In this document: positions 1-8,218 of the stretch, in pieces
Layout of the letters: every line of letters starts with the position of its first letter
Numbering within the stretch: the first letter of the stretch is position 1
Source of the DNA: Streptomyces sp. NBC_01314
GTDB lineage: Bacteria; Actinomycetota; Actinomycetes; Streptomycetales; Streptomycetaceae
Reading direction: 5' to 3'
DNA: 64,000 nucleotides
Assembly (NCBI RefSeq): GCF_041435215.1
Contig: NZ_CP108394.1
Span: 4,030,001-4,094,000, forward strand
Program-made: the position numbers and the translations under genes
The notes under the pieces: generated by a model
Database searches by the model: none
What the model was told of the DNA's origin: nothing
Seen by the model: the letters and a program-made list of their open reading frames with translations, nothing else

Positions 1-874
1 CCGGCAGGGACACGAGGCGGGAGTCGCGGAAGGAGCGGGCGGCGCGCTGGGCCATGCGGTAGCCGACAAGTTGGTCGCGGCGACCGTAGATGAGGAGGGT
101 CGGGGCCAGGACGCGCTCGGCCTGACGCCAGAGCGAGTGCTGCCCGCCCAGGGTGTACGCGTCCACGAGCCCCCGGGCGGAACGCGTCAACGCGTCCCAC
201 ATGTACGGCAGTTGGAGGCGCCGCTCCATCTCCTCGACGGCGTTGCGGAAGCCCTCGTCCGTGACGCGGCCGGGGTCGCCGTAGCAGAGCGCCGTGACGC
301 CCCGTACGCGCTGCTCGGCGCTCCAGCCCTTGGTGAAGCGGGTGAAGAGCGCCGACATGCCCGGCACTGCGAGCATCGCGGTGGGCACGGCGGTCCGCTG
401 CACGCGCAGCTCCGGCAGGGCGGGCGACACGAGGGTCAGGGTGCGGACGAGATCGGGGCGGAGGGCGGCGACGCGGGTCGTGATCGCGCCGCCGAGCGAG
501 TTGCCGAAGAGGTGCACAGGGCCGCGCCCGGCGGCGTCGAGGTGACGGATGACCGCGCGAGTGTGTCCCGTGACGGAGTAGTTGCCGTCGTCCGGCGGCG
601 GAGAGTCACCGAAGCCGGGCAGATCGAGCGCCTCGCTCTCCACGAGACCGTCGAGCAGCGGCATGAGCGCGGACCAGTTCTGCGAGGAACCGCCCAGCCC
701 GTGCACGTAGAGGGCCGGCGGCAGCCCCTCGCGCGCCGGCGGTCTCGACCGCAGCGACAGCGTGATCCCCGGCAGCCTGACCGACCTCAGCCGCTCCCCG
801 GGTGCCACACGCACGGCACTCGCCTTTGGCGACGCGGTGGCGGTCAGCAGAGACGGCAACTCGGTCGAAGACAT
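1..874 (-). CDS. Alpha/beta hydrolase, C-terminus cut by the window edge
   Basis: This is a serine hydrolase of the alpha/beta fold, probably cytoplasmic, substrate unknown. The frame starts at the ATG complementary to 872-874 and runs off the left edge, so about 291 residues are present. An N-terminal YVHGLGGSSQNW stretch fits the oxyanion-hole region, GNSLGG is the nucleophile elbow with the catalytic serine, and LLIYGRRDQLVG near the edge fits the acid-residue region. The catalytic histidine should lie outside the window. No signal peptide is visible. The family is clear, but the reaction cannot be told from sequence. Confidence 0.88.
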   Translation of the reverse strand, partial: MSSTELPSLLTATASPKASAVRVAPGERLRSVRLPGITLSLRSRPPAREGLPPALYVHGLGGSSQNWSALMPLLDGLVESEALDLPGFGDSPPPDDGNYSVTGHTRAVIRHLDAAGRGPVHLFGNSLGGAITTRVAALRPDLVRTLTLVSPALPELRVQRTAVPTAMLAVPGMSALFTRFTKGWSAEQRVRGVTALCYGDPGRVTDEGFRNAVEEMERRLQLPYMWDALTRSARGLVDAYTLGGQHSLWRQAERVLAPTLLIYGRRDQLVGYRMAQRAARSFRDSRLVSLP

Positions 875-1051
875 GCGGGCAATGTTACGAGACGATCACG
901 CAGTGGCTCATGTGTTCGGCGTCACAGGTCTGGACGCAAATCGGCCACTTGGCATGGGGTCGGGGGACGGGGAGCACTCGCCGCCGGGCCGCAGCGGACC
1001 GCGCCAGGGCCGCATAGCGCCACGATCACCCTTCTCCTAGGCTCACAAACA

Positions 1052-1101
1052 GGGCATCCAGACTCGCGAAGGCCCATAAGCCGGGCATCCAGACCCGCGA
1101 A
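1052..1101. repeat. Pair of 19-bp direct repeats upstream of a small acidic gene
   Basis: The word GGGCATCCAGAC followed by (T/C)CGCGAA occurs at about 1052-1070 and again at 1083-1101, a spacing of 31 bp, or about three helical turns. The pair lies in the 306-bp gap between the divergent hydrolase and the small acidic gene. A TAGGCT hexamer just upstream could be a -10 element. A two-site operator is possible but unproven. Confidence 0.4.
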
Positions 1102-1180
1102 CAGGGCACCCGTACGTGGCCCCCGCGCCTTCGGGGACGTACCGACGGCACCAGGGCAGCACCAGGAAGGGGAACCCACG

Positions 1181-1399
1181 ATGGCCGCAGACCCGACCGA
1201 ACCCGACACCTTCGTCGAGGAGGACTCCGCGGAGCTCGACGACGTCGAGGCCCCCGAGGCAGATGCCGCCGAGCAGCGCACGGACGTGACCCAGAACCGG
1301 GACGACCCGCTGACCGACGCCGATCCGGACGCCGCCAACGAGGCGGACCTGGCGGAACAGGCCCGCGTGGTCTCCCTCGACGAGGAGGACTACCGGTAA
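1181..1399 (+). CDS. Small, very acidic hypothetical protein (72 aa)
   Basis: I do not recognise a family. The product is 72 residues, dominated by Asp and Glu (EEDSAELDDVEAPEADAAEQ in the middle), with no cysteine, no predicted membrane segment and no signal peptide, so it is probably disordered and cytoplasmic. The ATG follows a GGAAGGGGAA ribosome-binding sequence, and codon third positions are GC-rich as in neighbouring genes, which supports it being real. It stands alone between a divergent hydrolase and a TetR regulator. Confidence 0.6.
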   Translation: MAADPTEPDTFVEEDSAELDDVEAPEADAAEQRTDVTQNRDDPLTDADPDAANEADLAEQARVVSLDEEDYR

Positions 1400-1601
1400 C
1401 CCGATTCCCACCAGGGACGACGACCGTTGGCGAGAAAGGGCTTCCCCCCTGCCCGTCATGCCCCTGTTTGGCGCGGTTCGCGGCACTTCCCCCGGTGTCC
1501 GGTCCGTGAAATTCTGCGCTCGCACCGCGCACACCCGGGTTACCGAAAAGTACGATGGCGGCGCGGCGCACACCCGCATGTGGACGATCTTGGGAGGCGG
1601 C

Positions 1602-2243
1602 GTGACAGCCATCGAGCAGACAGAGGCAGCGCGCCCGCGGGGCACACGCCTGCCGCGCCGAGCCCGACGGAACCAGTTGCTGGGCGCCGCCCAGGAAGTC
1701 TTCGTGGCCCAGGGCTACCACTCGGCCGCGATGGACGACATCGCCGAGCGCGCCGGAGTCAGCAAGCCGGTGCTCTACCAGCACTTCCCCGGCAAGCTCG
1801 ACCTCTATCTGGCTTTGCTGGACCAGCACTGCGAGTCGCTCATCCAGGCCGTACGCGGCGCGCTCGCGTCGACGACCGACAACAAGCAGCGCGTCCGGGC
1901 CACGATGGACGCCTACTTCGCGTACGTGGAGGACGAGGGCGGCGCGTTCCGGCTGGTCTTCGAGTCGGACCTGACGAACGAGCCCGCCGTACGCGAGCGC
2001 GTCGACAAGGTCACCAACGAGTGCGCGGAGGCCATCTGCGACGTCATCGCCGAGGACACGGGTCTCTCACGCGCGGAGTCGATGCTCCTCGCCTCGGGCC
2101 TGGGCGGTCTCTCCCAGGTGGTGGCGCGGTCCTGGCTGCACAGTGACCGCAGCGTCCCGCGCGAGCAGGCGGTCCAGCTGTTGGCCTCGCTGGCCTGGCG
2201 GGGCATCGCGGGCTTCCCCCTGCACGGCATCGACCAGCACTGA
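1602..2243 (+). CDS. TetR-family transcriptional regulator
   Basis: A 213-residue one-component repressor with an N-terminal TetR helix-turn-helix. Residues about 22-70 carry the family signature, including MDDIAERAGVSKPVLYQHF (helices 2-3) and GKLDLYLALL. The C-terminal half is the divergent ligand-binding region. I chose GTG because GGGAGGCG sits just upstream and the TetR core begins soon after; the open frame continues upstream to 1458. It lies before DUF3107, an arrangement I recall in mycobacteria (Rv3208-Rv3208A). Ligand and targets are unknown. Confidence 0.9.
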   Translation: MTAIEQTEAARPRGTRLPRRARRNQLLGAAQEVFVAQGYHSAAMDDIAERAGVSKPVLYQHFPGKLDLYLALLDQHCESLIQAVRGALASTTDNKQRVRATMDAYFAYVEDEGGAFRLVFESDLTNEPAVRERVDKVTNECAEAICDVIAEDTGLSRAESMLLASGLGGLSQVVARSWLHSDRSVPREQAVQLLASLAWRGIAGFPLHGIDQH

Positions 2244-2480
2244 TCGACAGCGCCGATCGACAACTCCGATCGTCGGCACCGTCGACGGCGCCGACCGAGC
2301 GACCCCGGGCCTGGCACGGCACTGCCACCGCGAGTCGACCCTCGTCCGGGGTTCTGTTCCCATCCGCTGTTCGCTCCTGGCGTTCTCAGGCGGAGCGTGT
2401 ACGTCCCCTCACCGGGCTAATGTGTGCTGCGTACGGCGCGGAAGCCCGCGCACTTCACTGACCGTCGGAGGGACATAGCC

Positions 2481-2708
2481 GTGGAGGTCAAGATCGGCGT
2501 GCAGCACGCGCCCCGCGAGATCGTTCTGGAGAGCGGTCAGAGTGCCGAGGAGGTCGAGCGTGCCGTTGCCGAGGCGCTGACCGGCAAGTCGGCGCTGCTG
2601 AGCCTCACGGACGAGCACGGCCGCAAGGTGCTGATCCCGGCCGACCGTCTCGCTTACATCGACATCGGCGAGTCGGCCGTCCGCAAGGTGGGCTTCAGCG
2701 CGCTGTAG
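2481..2708 (+). CDS. DUF3107 family small protein (75 aa)
   Basis: A 75-residue protein of the actinobacterial DUF3107 family, whose M. tuberculosis member is the 9.4-kDa product of Rv3208A; the molecular role is unknown. It begins EVKIGVQHAPREIVLESGQ and ends KVLIPADRLAYIDIGE, consistent with a small alpha/beta protein without membrane segments. The GTG start is set by GGAGGG eight bases upstream. A strong hairpin terminator follows directly, so transcription probably ends here. Confidence 0.9.
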   Translation: MEVKIGVQHAPREIVLESGQSAEEVERAVAEALTGKSALLSLTDEHGRKVLIPADRLAYIDIGESAVRKVGFSAL

Positions 2709-2726
2709 TCACGAGGCACAGGAGAC

Positions 2727-2772
2727 GTGCGGAGGGGCCCGGTGGTGTGAAAACCACCGGGCCCCTCCGCAC
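2727..2772. terminator. Perfect 20-bp stem-loop terminator
   Basis: Positions 2727-2746 and 2753-2772 are exactly complementary (core GGAGGGGCCCGGTGGT), with the six-base loop GTGAAA. The hairpin starts 18 bases after the DUF3107 stop. It lacks a U-tract, which is common for Streptomyces terminators. Confidence 0.85.
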
Positions 2773-2916
2773 ACCCGTTCCTCATGGCGCCCACGGGCCT
2801 AACCGCACAGAGCGACCGCATCTCATCCCCCGACGATGATTGCGTTCCACGACTCGCGGGTAGTACCGGCTACGACCGATTTGCCCAGGCCAGGCCGTGC
2901 GGGAGGGAACCCGATC

Positions 2917-3189
2917 ATGTTCTTGGAAGCACTCGGATCCGCACTCCTCGGTTTCGCCCTGGCCTGCGCCGCCGCCTACCGTCTCCCGCACCGCCTGCCG
3001 TCCCGCACCCTGGTCCTCCCGACCGGCACCGCCGGCGCCCTCTTCGGCGCCTTCCTCGCCCACACGGCACTGGGCTCCGCGAACTACCCGCTGATCCTCA
3101 CCGGCGCTCTGGTCATGGCAGCGGCCTCCCTGTCCCTGCTCCTGCGCCCGACGGAGCGATTTCGACGCAGCAGCTCGGCGACGGCCTGA
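2917..3189 (+). CDS. Small integral membrane protein (90 aa)
   Basis: A 90-residue hydrophobic protein with three predicted membrane helices, at about residues 5-22, 35-53 and 58-77, and a short Arg/Ser-rich tail probably in the cytoplasm. The ATG follows GGGAGGGAAC. I recognise no functional family. It lies between DUF3107 and a convergent ferritin-like gene, the position of an unnamed small gene in the corresponding mycobacterial block. Confidence 0.8.
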   Translation: MFLEALGSALLGFALACAAAYRLPHRLPSRTLVLPTGTAGALFGAFLAHTALGSANYPLILTGALVMAAASLSLLLRPTERFRRSSSATA

Positions 3190-3236
3190 GGAACCGCGGA
3201 CAGGGCGGATGGATCGGACAGGCGCGCAGCCTCATC

Positions 3237-3270
3237 CAGGGGCCCGGGAAACCGCGCGACCAGCCACGAA
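3237..3270 (+). repeat. Dispersed intergenic repeat, copy 1
   Basis: A degenerate copy of a family whose best copy in this window reads AGGGGCGCGGGGAACCGCGC followed by GATCAGCCACGA. Here it reads CAGGGGCCCGGGAAACCGCG then CGACCAGCCACGAA. It lies between two convergent genes. Other copies are near 7141, 19743, 28531 and 30601, with a variant near 38256. Confidence 0.7.
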
Positions 3271-3351
3271 GCACCCGCACCCGCCGGACGACGGGTCACC
3301 CCACGGCGACTAGGCGCCCCCGCGCAGGCACCTCCGCTCAGGCGCCCCCGC

Positions 3352-4110
3352 TCAGGCCGCGAGGCCAAGCGCGGCCATCCGCTTGGTGTGGGCCTCGGTG
3401 ATCCGCGAGAACATCCGCCCCACCTCGGCCAGATCGAACCCGTCGGCGACACCCCCCACGAGCATCGTGGACAAGGCGTCCCGGTCGGCCACCACCCGCT
3501 GCGACTGCGACAGCGCCTCCCCCATCAACCGCCGTGCCCACAGCGCCAGTCGGCCACCGACCCGCGGGTCCTCGTCGATCGCGGCCCGCACCTTCTCCAC
3601 GGCGAACCCGGCGTGTCCCGTGTCGTCGAGCACGGCCAGCACCAGCCCGCGCGTGTCCGAGTCGAGGTGCGCCGCGACCTCCCGGTAGAAGTCACTGGCG
3701 ATCGAGTCGCCGACGTACGCCTTGACGAGCCCCTCCAGCCAGTCCGAGGGCGCGGTCTGCTTGTGGAAGCCGTCGAGCGCGTCGACGAAGGGCTCCATGG
3801 CCCGCGTCGACTCCTCGCCGACCTCGGCGAGCCGGTCCCGGAGCCTCTCGAAGTGGTGGAACTCGGCCGCCGCCATCTTCGCCAGCTCCGCCTTGTCGAC
3901 GAGGGTCGGCGCCAGCTTCGCGTCCTCCGCGAGCCGTTCGAACGCCGCCAGCTCCCCGTACGCCAGCGCGCCCAGCAGATCCACCACCGCGGCGCGGTAC
4001 TGCGGGTCGGCGGAGGCCCGGGCCCAGTCCTGGGCGGCGATCCCGGTGACCTCGGCGGTGTCGGCGGTGTCGCTGCCGGTTGCGTTGTCAGGCTTGTCAG
4101 ACGTGGTCAT
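3352..4110 (-). CDS. Ferritin-like (diiron carboxylate fold) protein
   Basis: A 252-residue, mostly helical protein of the actinobacterial ferritin-like group represented, as I recall, by Rv3210c. Helices carry acidic and histidine residues such as LGALAYGELAAFERLAEDAK, AAAEFHHFERLRDRL and LDDTGHAGFAVEKV, which fit ExxH-type metal ligands in a four-helix bundle. No transit signal is visible. The ATG at 4110 is preferred; a GTG three codons upstream is in frame. Its reaction is not established. Confidence 0.82.
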   Translation of the reverse strand: MTTSDKPDNATGSDTADTAEVTGIAAQDWARASADPQYRAAVVDLLGALAYGELAAFERLAEDAKLAPTLVDKAELAKMAAAEFHHFERLRDRLAEVGEESTRAMEPFVDALDGFHKQTAPSDWLEGLVKAYVGDSIASDFYREVAAHLDSDTRGLVLAVLDDTGHAGFAVEKVRAAIDEDPRVGGRLALWARRLMGEALSQSQRVVADRDALSTMLVGGVADGFDLAEVGRMFSRITEAHTKRMAALGLAA

Positions 4111-4520
4111 GCAGCGCACAATAGCCCGCTCCGCGCAAGGCGGAAGGGCCTGGTCACTCAGTGTGTCATTCAGTGTGACAACGACTACGTCACCAAATCG
4201 GCCATCGCATATGCGCGATTCCGGGGTATGGTGGTAATGCGCCTGCTGGTACGTCGACGTAGTTCGACCGTGTCTCGACAGGCCGCACGCATGAGGATGC
4301 CCGGTCGGTGGCCCGATCGGCTCCGACCCGACAGCCCTCCCTTTCCGTACGGCACTCTGCGTACGGCGTCCGGAGGGAACCCCTCAGCGGTATGAGCGCT
4401 AGAGCGTCGGCAGTGGTCCCGTGCCACACGGTCCGCCCGTGAGGCGGCCGACGTCCCCGGCACGGTCCCGACACGACCCCCGCGCTCGCCTCACACCGCG
4501 TACACAGAAGAGGCAGCACC
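4111..4520. promoter_or_regulatory. Divergent promoter region and helicase leader with repeats and palindromes
   Basis: These 410 bases lack a convincing gene. They hold two adjacent 12-mers, TCACTCAGTGTG and TCATTCAGTGTG (4154-4177), the palindrome GCATATGC (4207-4214), a perfect 12-bp palindrome TACGTCGACGTA (4250-4261), and a hairpin-forming CCGTACG...CGTACGG pair near 4347-4368. The region must contain the helicase promoter. A long 5' untranslated leader is likely and could provide post-transcriptional control, as seen for some bacterial RNA helicase genes. Confidence 0.5.
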
Positions 4521-7046
4521 CTGACTACGACCTTCCGAGATCTCGGAATCTTTCCCGAGACGGCCGAGGCCCTTGAGGCTGTCGGCATCGTCAATCCCTT
4601 CCCCATCCAGGAGATGACTCTCCCGGTCGCCCTCACCGGCACCGACATCATCGGCCAGGCCAAGACCGGCACCGGCAAGACGCTGGGCTTCGGCCTCCCT
4701 CTCCTCGAGCGCGTGGTCGTTCCCGCCGACGTCGAGGCCGGCCGCGCCAAGCCCGAGGACCTCGTCGACGGCCCGCAGGCGCTCGTCGTCGTCCCCACGC
4801 GCGAGCTGTGCACCCAGGTCACCAACGACCTGCTGACCGCCGGCAAGGTGCGCAACGTGCGCGTCCTCGCGATCTACGGCGGCCGCGCCTACGAGCCCCA
4901 GGTCGAGGCCCTCAAGAAGGGCATCGACGTCGTCATCGGCACCCCCGGACGGCTCCTCGACCTCGCGGGCCAGAAGAAGCTGAACCTGAAGCACGTGAAG
5001 TGCCTGGTCCTCGACGAGGCCGACGAGATGCTCGACCTGGGCTTCCTGCCCGACGTCGAGAAGATCATCAACATGCTTCCGGCGCGCCGCCAGACGATGC
5101 TGTTCTCGGCGACCATGCCGGGCGCGGTCATCGGTCTGGCCCGCCGTTACATGTCCCAGCCGACGCACATCCGCGCCACCTCCCCGGACGACGAGGGCGC
5201 GACGGTCGCGAACACCTCGCAGCACATCTACCGCGCGCACAACATGGACAAGCCCGAGCTTGTCTCGCGCATACTGCAGGCCGACGGCCGGGGACTGGTC
5301 ATGGTCTTCTGCCGTACGAAGCGCACGGCGGCCGACCTCGCCGACCAGCTCAAGCAGCGGGGCTTCGCCTCCGGCGCGGTCCACGGCGACCTCGGCCAGG
5401 GCGCCCGCGAGCAGGCCCTGCGCGCCTTCCGCAACGGCAAGGTGGACGTCCTCGTCTGCACCGACGTCGCCGCCCGCGGGATCGACGTCGAGGGTGTCAC
5501 CCACGTCATCAACTACCAGTCCCCCGAGGACGAGAAGACGTACCTGCACCGCATCGGCCGTACCGGCCGCGCGGGTGCCAAGGGCATCGCGATCACCCTC
5601 GTCGACTGGGACGACATCCCGCGCTGGCAGCTCATCAACAAGGCGCTGGACCTCGGGTTCAGCGACCCGCCGGAGACGTACTCCACCTCCCCGCACCTCT
5701 TCGAGGAGCTCAGCATCCCGGCGGGCACGAAGGGTGTCCTGCCGCGCTCCGAGCGCACCCGGGCCGGGCTGGAGGCCGAGGAGCTGGAAGACCTCGGCGA
5801 GCCGGGCGGGCGTGGTCCGCGCGGTCGTGGCGGCCGATCCGCCGGCCCGTCGACCGCCGAGCGCGAACGCGAGCGCGAGCGTCCGGCGCGTACGCCACGT
5901 AGTCGCCGCCGTACGCGCGGTGGTTCCCACGCCGACGGGGCGTCCCCGGAGGCCGCCGCGGTCACGAAGCCCTCTGAGGCCGCGCAGACCCCGGGTACCG
6001 GCTCCGCCGAGTCCGAGTCGCGTACGCCTCGCCGTCGCCGCCGTACCCGCTCCGGCCCCGGAGCCGGAGCCGGAGTGAATCCCGGCGCCGAGATCGCGGT
6101 CGAGACGGTCGAGAGCACGTCGGCCGAGCGGGCCGAGGCCGTCGTCGAGACCGTCGCGGGCGCACCTGCCGAGTCGGTCGAGGAGGCAGCCAAGCCGCGT
6201 CGCCGCCGCACCCGCAAGGCGGTGGAGGCCCCCGAGGCGCCCTCCGCCGAGGTCGCGCTCGACACGGCCGAGGGTGTGTCCGCCGCCGAGCCGGTGGCCG
6301 AAACCCCGGCCACACCGCGTCGCCGCACCCGCAAGGTCGCCGCGCCGGTCGAAGCCGTGGTCGAGGAGACCGCCGCCGAGGAGGCCCCGGCCACGCCCCG
6401 ACGCCGTACGCGCAAGACCGCCGCGACCGTCGTCGAGACGACCGACAGCGCCGCCGAGGCCGCCGTCGACACCGTCGAGGAGACGAAGCCGCGCCGCCGC
6501 ACCCGCAAGAGCGTGGCGGAAGCCGCCGAGAGCGCGGTGGAGACTGTCGCCGAGGCGGCCGCGTCCACGCCTCGCCGCCGGACCCGCAAGGCCGTGGCGC
6601 CCTCCGCCGAGGTCGCGCTCGACACGGCCGAGGGTGTGTCCGCCGCCGAGCCGGTGGCCGAAACCCCGGCCACACCGCGTCGCCGCACCCGCAAGGTCGC
6701 CGCGCCGGTCGAAGCCGTGGTCGAGGAGACCGCCGCCGAGGAGGCCCCGGCCACGCCCCGACGCCGTACGCGCAAGACCGCCGCGACCGTCGTCGAGACG
6801 ACCGACAGCGCCGCCGAGGCCACCGTCGACACCGTCGAGGAGACGAAGCCGCGCCGCCGCATCCGCAAGGCGGTGGCTACGGCCGAGGGCGCGGTTCCGG
6901 CCCAGCCGACGGAGGAGCAGGCCACGAAGCCGCGTCGTACGCGTAAGGCTGCGGCTACGGCCGTCGCCGAGGAGGCGGCTGCGCCTCCGGCTCCGCGTCG
7001 CCGTGCCCGGAAGGCCGCGGCTGCCGTGGAGGCCGCGGAGAGCTGA
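4521..7046 (+). CDS. DEAD-box ATP-dependent RNA helicase with repetitive basic C-terminal tail
   Basis: An RNA-unwinding ATPase, RhlE/CsdA-like, 841 residues. Residues 1-400 form the helicase core: Q motif near FPIQ, motif I AKTGTGKT (46-53), PTREL, TPGRL, DEAD (165-168), SAT (196-198), TDVAARGID and HRIGRTGRAG (343-352). The remaining ~440 residues are disordered, alternating acidic-alanine stretches with repeated PRRRTRK clusters. I place the start at CTG 4521, eight bases after AGAAGAGG, because no ATG, GTG or TTG precedes the Q motif in frame. The first ATG (4614) would delete that motif. The tail contains a recent 360-bp tandem duplication. Neighbouring order resembles mycobacterial Rv3211. 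Confidence 0.9.
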   Translation: MTTTFRDLGIFPETAEALEAVGIVNPFPIQEMTLPVALTGTDIIGQAKTGTGKTLGFGLPLLERVVVPADVEAGRAKPEDLVDGPQALVVVPTRELCTQVTNDLLTAGKVRNVRVLAIYGGRAYEPQVEALKKGIDVVIGTPGRLLDLAGQKKLNLKHVKCLVLDEADEMLDLGFLPDVEKIINMLPARRQTMLFSATMPGAVIGLARRYMSQPTHIRATSPDDEGATVANTSQHIYRAHNMDKPELVSRILQADGRGLVMVFCRTKRTAADLADQLKQRGFASGAVHGDLGQGAREQALRAFRNGKVDVLVCTDVAARGIDVEGVTHVINYQSPEDEKTYLHRIGRTGRAGAKGIAITLVDWDDIPRWQLINKALDLGFSDPPETYSTSPHLFEELSIPAGTKGVLPRSERTRAGLEAEELEDLGEPGGRGPRGRGGRSAGPSTAERERERERPARTPRSRRRTRGGSHADGASPEAAAVTKPSEAAQTPGTGSAESESRTPRRRRRTRSGPGAGAGVNPGAEIAVETVESTSAERAEAVVETVAGAPAESVEEAAKPRRRRTRKAVEAPEAPSAEVALDTAEGVSAAEPVAETPATPRRRTRKVAAPVEAVVEETAAEEAPATPRRRTRKTAATVVETTDSAAEAAVDTVEETKPRRRTRKSVAEAAESAVETVAEAAASTPRRRTRKAVAPSAEVALDTAEGVSAAEPVAETPATPRRRTRKVAAPVEAVVEETAAEEAPATPRRRTRKTAATVVETTDSAAEATVDTVEETKPRRRIRKAVATAEGAVPAQPTEEQATKPRRTRKAAATAVAEEAAAPPAPRRRARKAAAAVEAAES
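6237..6869 (+). repeat. 360-bp period tandem duplication inside the helicase gene
   Basis: Bases 6237-6509 recur at 6597-6869 with only two differences (G to A at 6822, changing Ala to Thr, and C to T at 6862, changing Thr to Ile). The period is 360 bp, exactly 120 codons, so the frame is kept. The near-identity, unlike the looser similarity of the other PRRRTRK units, indicates a recent event. Confidence 0.9.
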
Positions 7047-7062
7047 GCCCGATCAGCCGAGT

Positions 7063-7096
7063 GAAGGTCCGGTCCCTCTCCAGGGGCCGGACCTTC
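7063..7096 (+). terminator. Helicase terminator hairpin
   Basis: GAAGGTCCGG at 7063 pairs with CCGGACCTTC at the right end, with an inner CCCT/AGGG extension. It begins 16 bases after the helicase stop codon. No T-run follows. Confidence 0.75.
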
Positions 7097-7117
7097 GGCG
7101 TTCCAAGGGGTTCCTGG

Positions 7118-7172
7118 CCCCCGCCACCCCTACCCGTCCAGGTTGATCGCGCGGTTCCCCCGCGCCCCTGGA
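7118..7172 (-). repeat. Dispersed intergenic repeat, copy 2 (inverted)
   Basis: The inverted form reads TTGATCGCGCGGTTCCCCCG then CGCCCCTGG. It is preceded by CCACCCCTACCCGTCC, a phrase also found beside the copy near 30501, so the repeat is composite. It occupies the gap between the helicase terminator and the next hydrolase gene. Confidence 0.7.
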
Positions 7173-7294
7173 AACCGGGGACGCGACCCATGCTGCGACC
7201 AGCCCCGGCCACACGGCACCCGACAGCCGACAGCCGACCCGCGGTCGCAGGGGTGGCGCGACCGTCGGGTTCACGTGCCGGTTACCCTCCCCCC

Positions 7295-8173
7295 ATGAGC
7301 CGTCCCCCGACCTTCACCCCGCCCACCGGTGCCAGGGCCCACCTTCTGCGTACCCCTCGTGGGGAGTTCGCCGTGATCGAGGCGGGGACGGCGGTGAAGG
7401 GGACCGTGTTGCTCGTGCCGGGGTTCACCGGGAGCAAAGAGGACTTCATCGCGCTGCATGAGCCGTTGGCGGAGGCCGGGTACCGTTCGGTGGCGGTGGA
7501 CGGACGCGGGCAGCACGAGAGCCCGGGGGCCGAGGACGACGAAGCGCCGTACGCGCAGGCGGAGTTGGCGAAGGATCTGCTCGCCCAGGCGGCAGCCGTG
7601 CGCGACGGCACCCCCCTGCACCTCGTCGGCCACTCCCTGGGTGGCCAGATCTCCCGCGCCGCCCTGCTGGTGGACGCCTCTCCCTTCGCCTCGCTCACCC
7701 TCATGGCCTCGGGCCCCGCCCGGATCTCGGCCGGCCAGCAGCAGCGTGTGAAGCTGTTGCGGGACGCCCTGGCCGTGATGGACATGGAGCAGGTGTGGGA
7801 CGCCATCCAGGCGATGGAGGCGCCGGAACCGGAGGAGACCGAGACCGGCGCCCTCGACGAGGGGTTGGACGACCGCGCCGACCTGCGCCGCCGCTGGCTC
7901 GCCACCAGCCCCGCCCAGCTCATCGCCACGGGCCGCCAGCTCTGCGAGGAACCCGACCGCGTCGCCGAACTCGCCGCCGTGGAACTGCCCAAGCACGTCC
8001 TGTCCGGCGAACGCGACGACACCTGGCCGATCCCGCTCCTCGACGACATGGCCGTACGTCTGCACGCCCACCGCACCGTCATCCGTGACGCCGAGCACTC
8101 CCCGAACACCGATCAGCCGAAAGCGACGGCGGACGCCCTCACCGGCTTCTGGGACCGGATCACCACCGGCTGA
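7295..8173 (+). CDS. Alpha/beta hydrolase
   Basis: A 292-residue cytoplasmic serine hydrolase of unknown substrate. VLLVPGFTGSKEDF is the oxyanion-hole strand, LVGHSLGGQISRAALL is the nucleophile elbow, and RDAEHSPNTDQP near the C-terminus carries the likely catalytic histidine. The ATG at 7295 has no strong Shine-Dalgarno sequence; the longer upstream frame runs through the intergenic repeat and is unlikely to be coding. It is transcribed alone between the helicase terminator and the convergent NYN gene. Confidence 0.88.
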   Translation: MSRPPTFTPPTGARAHLLRTPRGEFAVIEAGTAVKGTVLLVPGFTGSKEDFIALHEPLAEAGYRSVAVDGRGQHESPGAEDDEAPYAQAELAKDLLAQAAAVRDGTPLHLVGHSLGGQISRAALLVDASPFASLTLMASGPARISAGQQQRVKLLRDALAVMDMEQVWDAIQAMEAPEPEETETGALDEGLDDRADLRRRWLATSPAQLIATGRQLCEEPDRVAELAAVELPKHVLSGERDDTWPIPLLDDMAVRLHAHRTVIRDAEHSPNTDQPKATADALTGFWDRITTG

Positions 8174-8218
8174 CCCGCCGGCAGGGCCACTGATGTCGCA
8201 CTGATTTCCTCGGTGCGG

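Noticed and set aside
4491..5930. 479-residue frame antisense to the helicase core
   Set aside because: All helicase motifs are on the plus strand; the antisense frame has no family.
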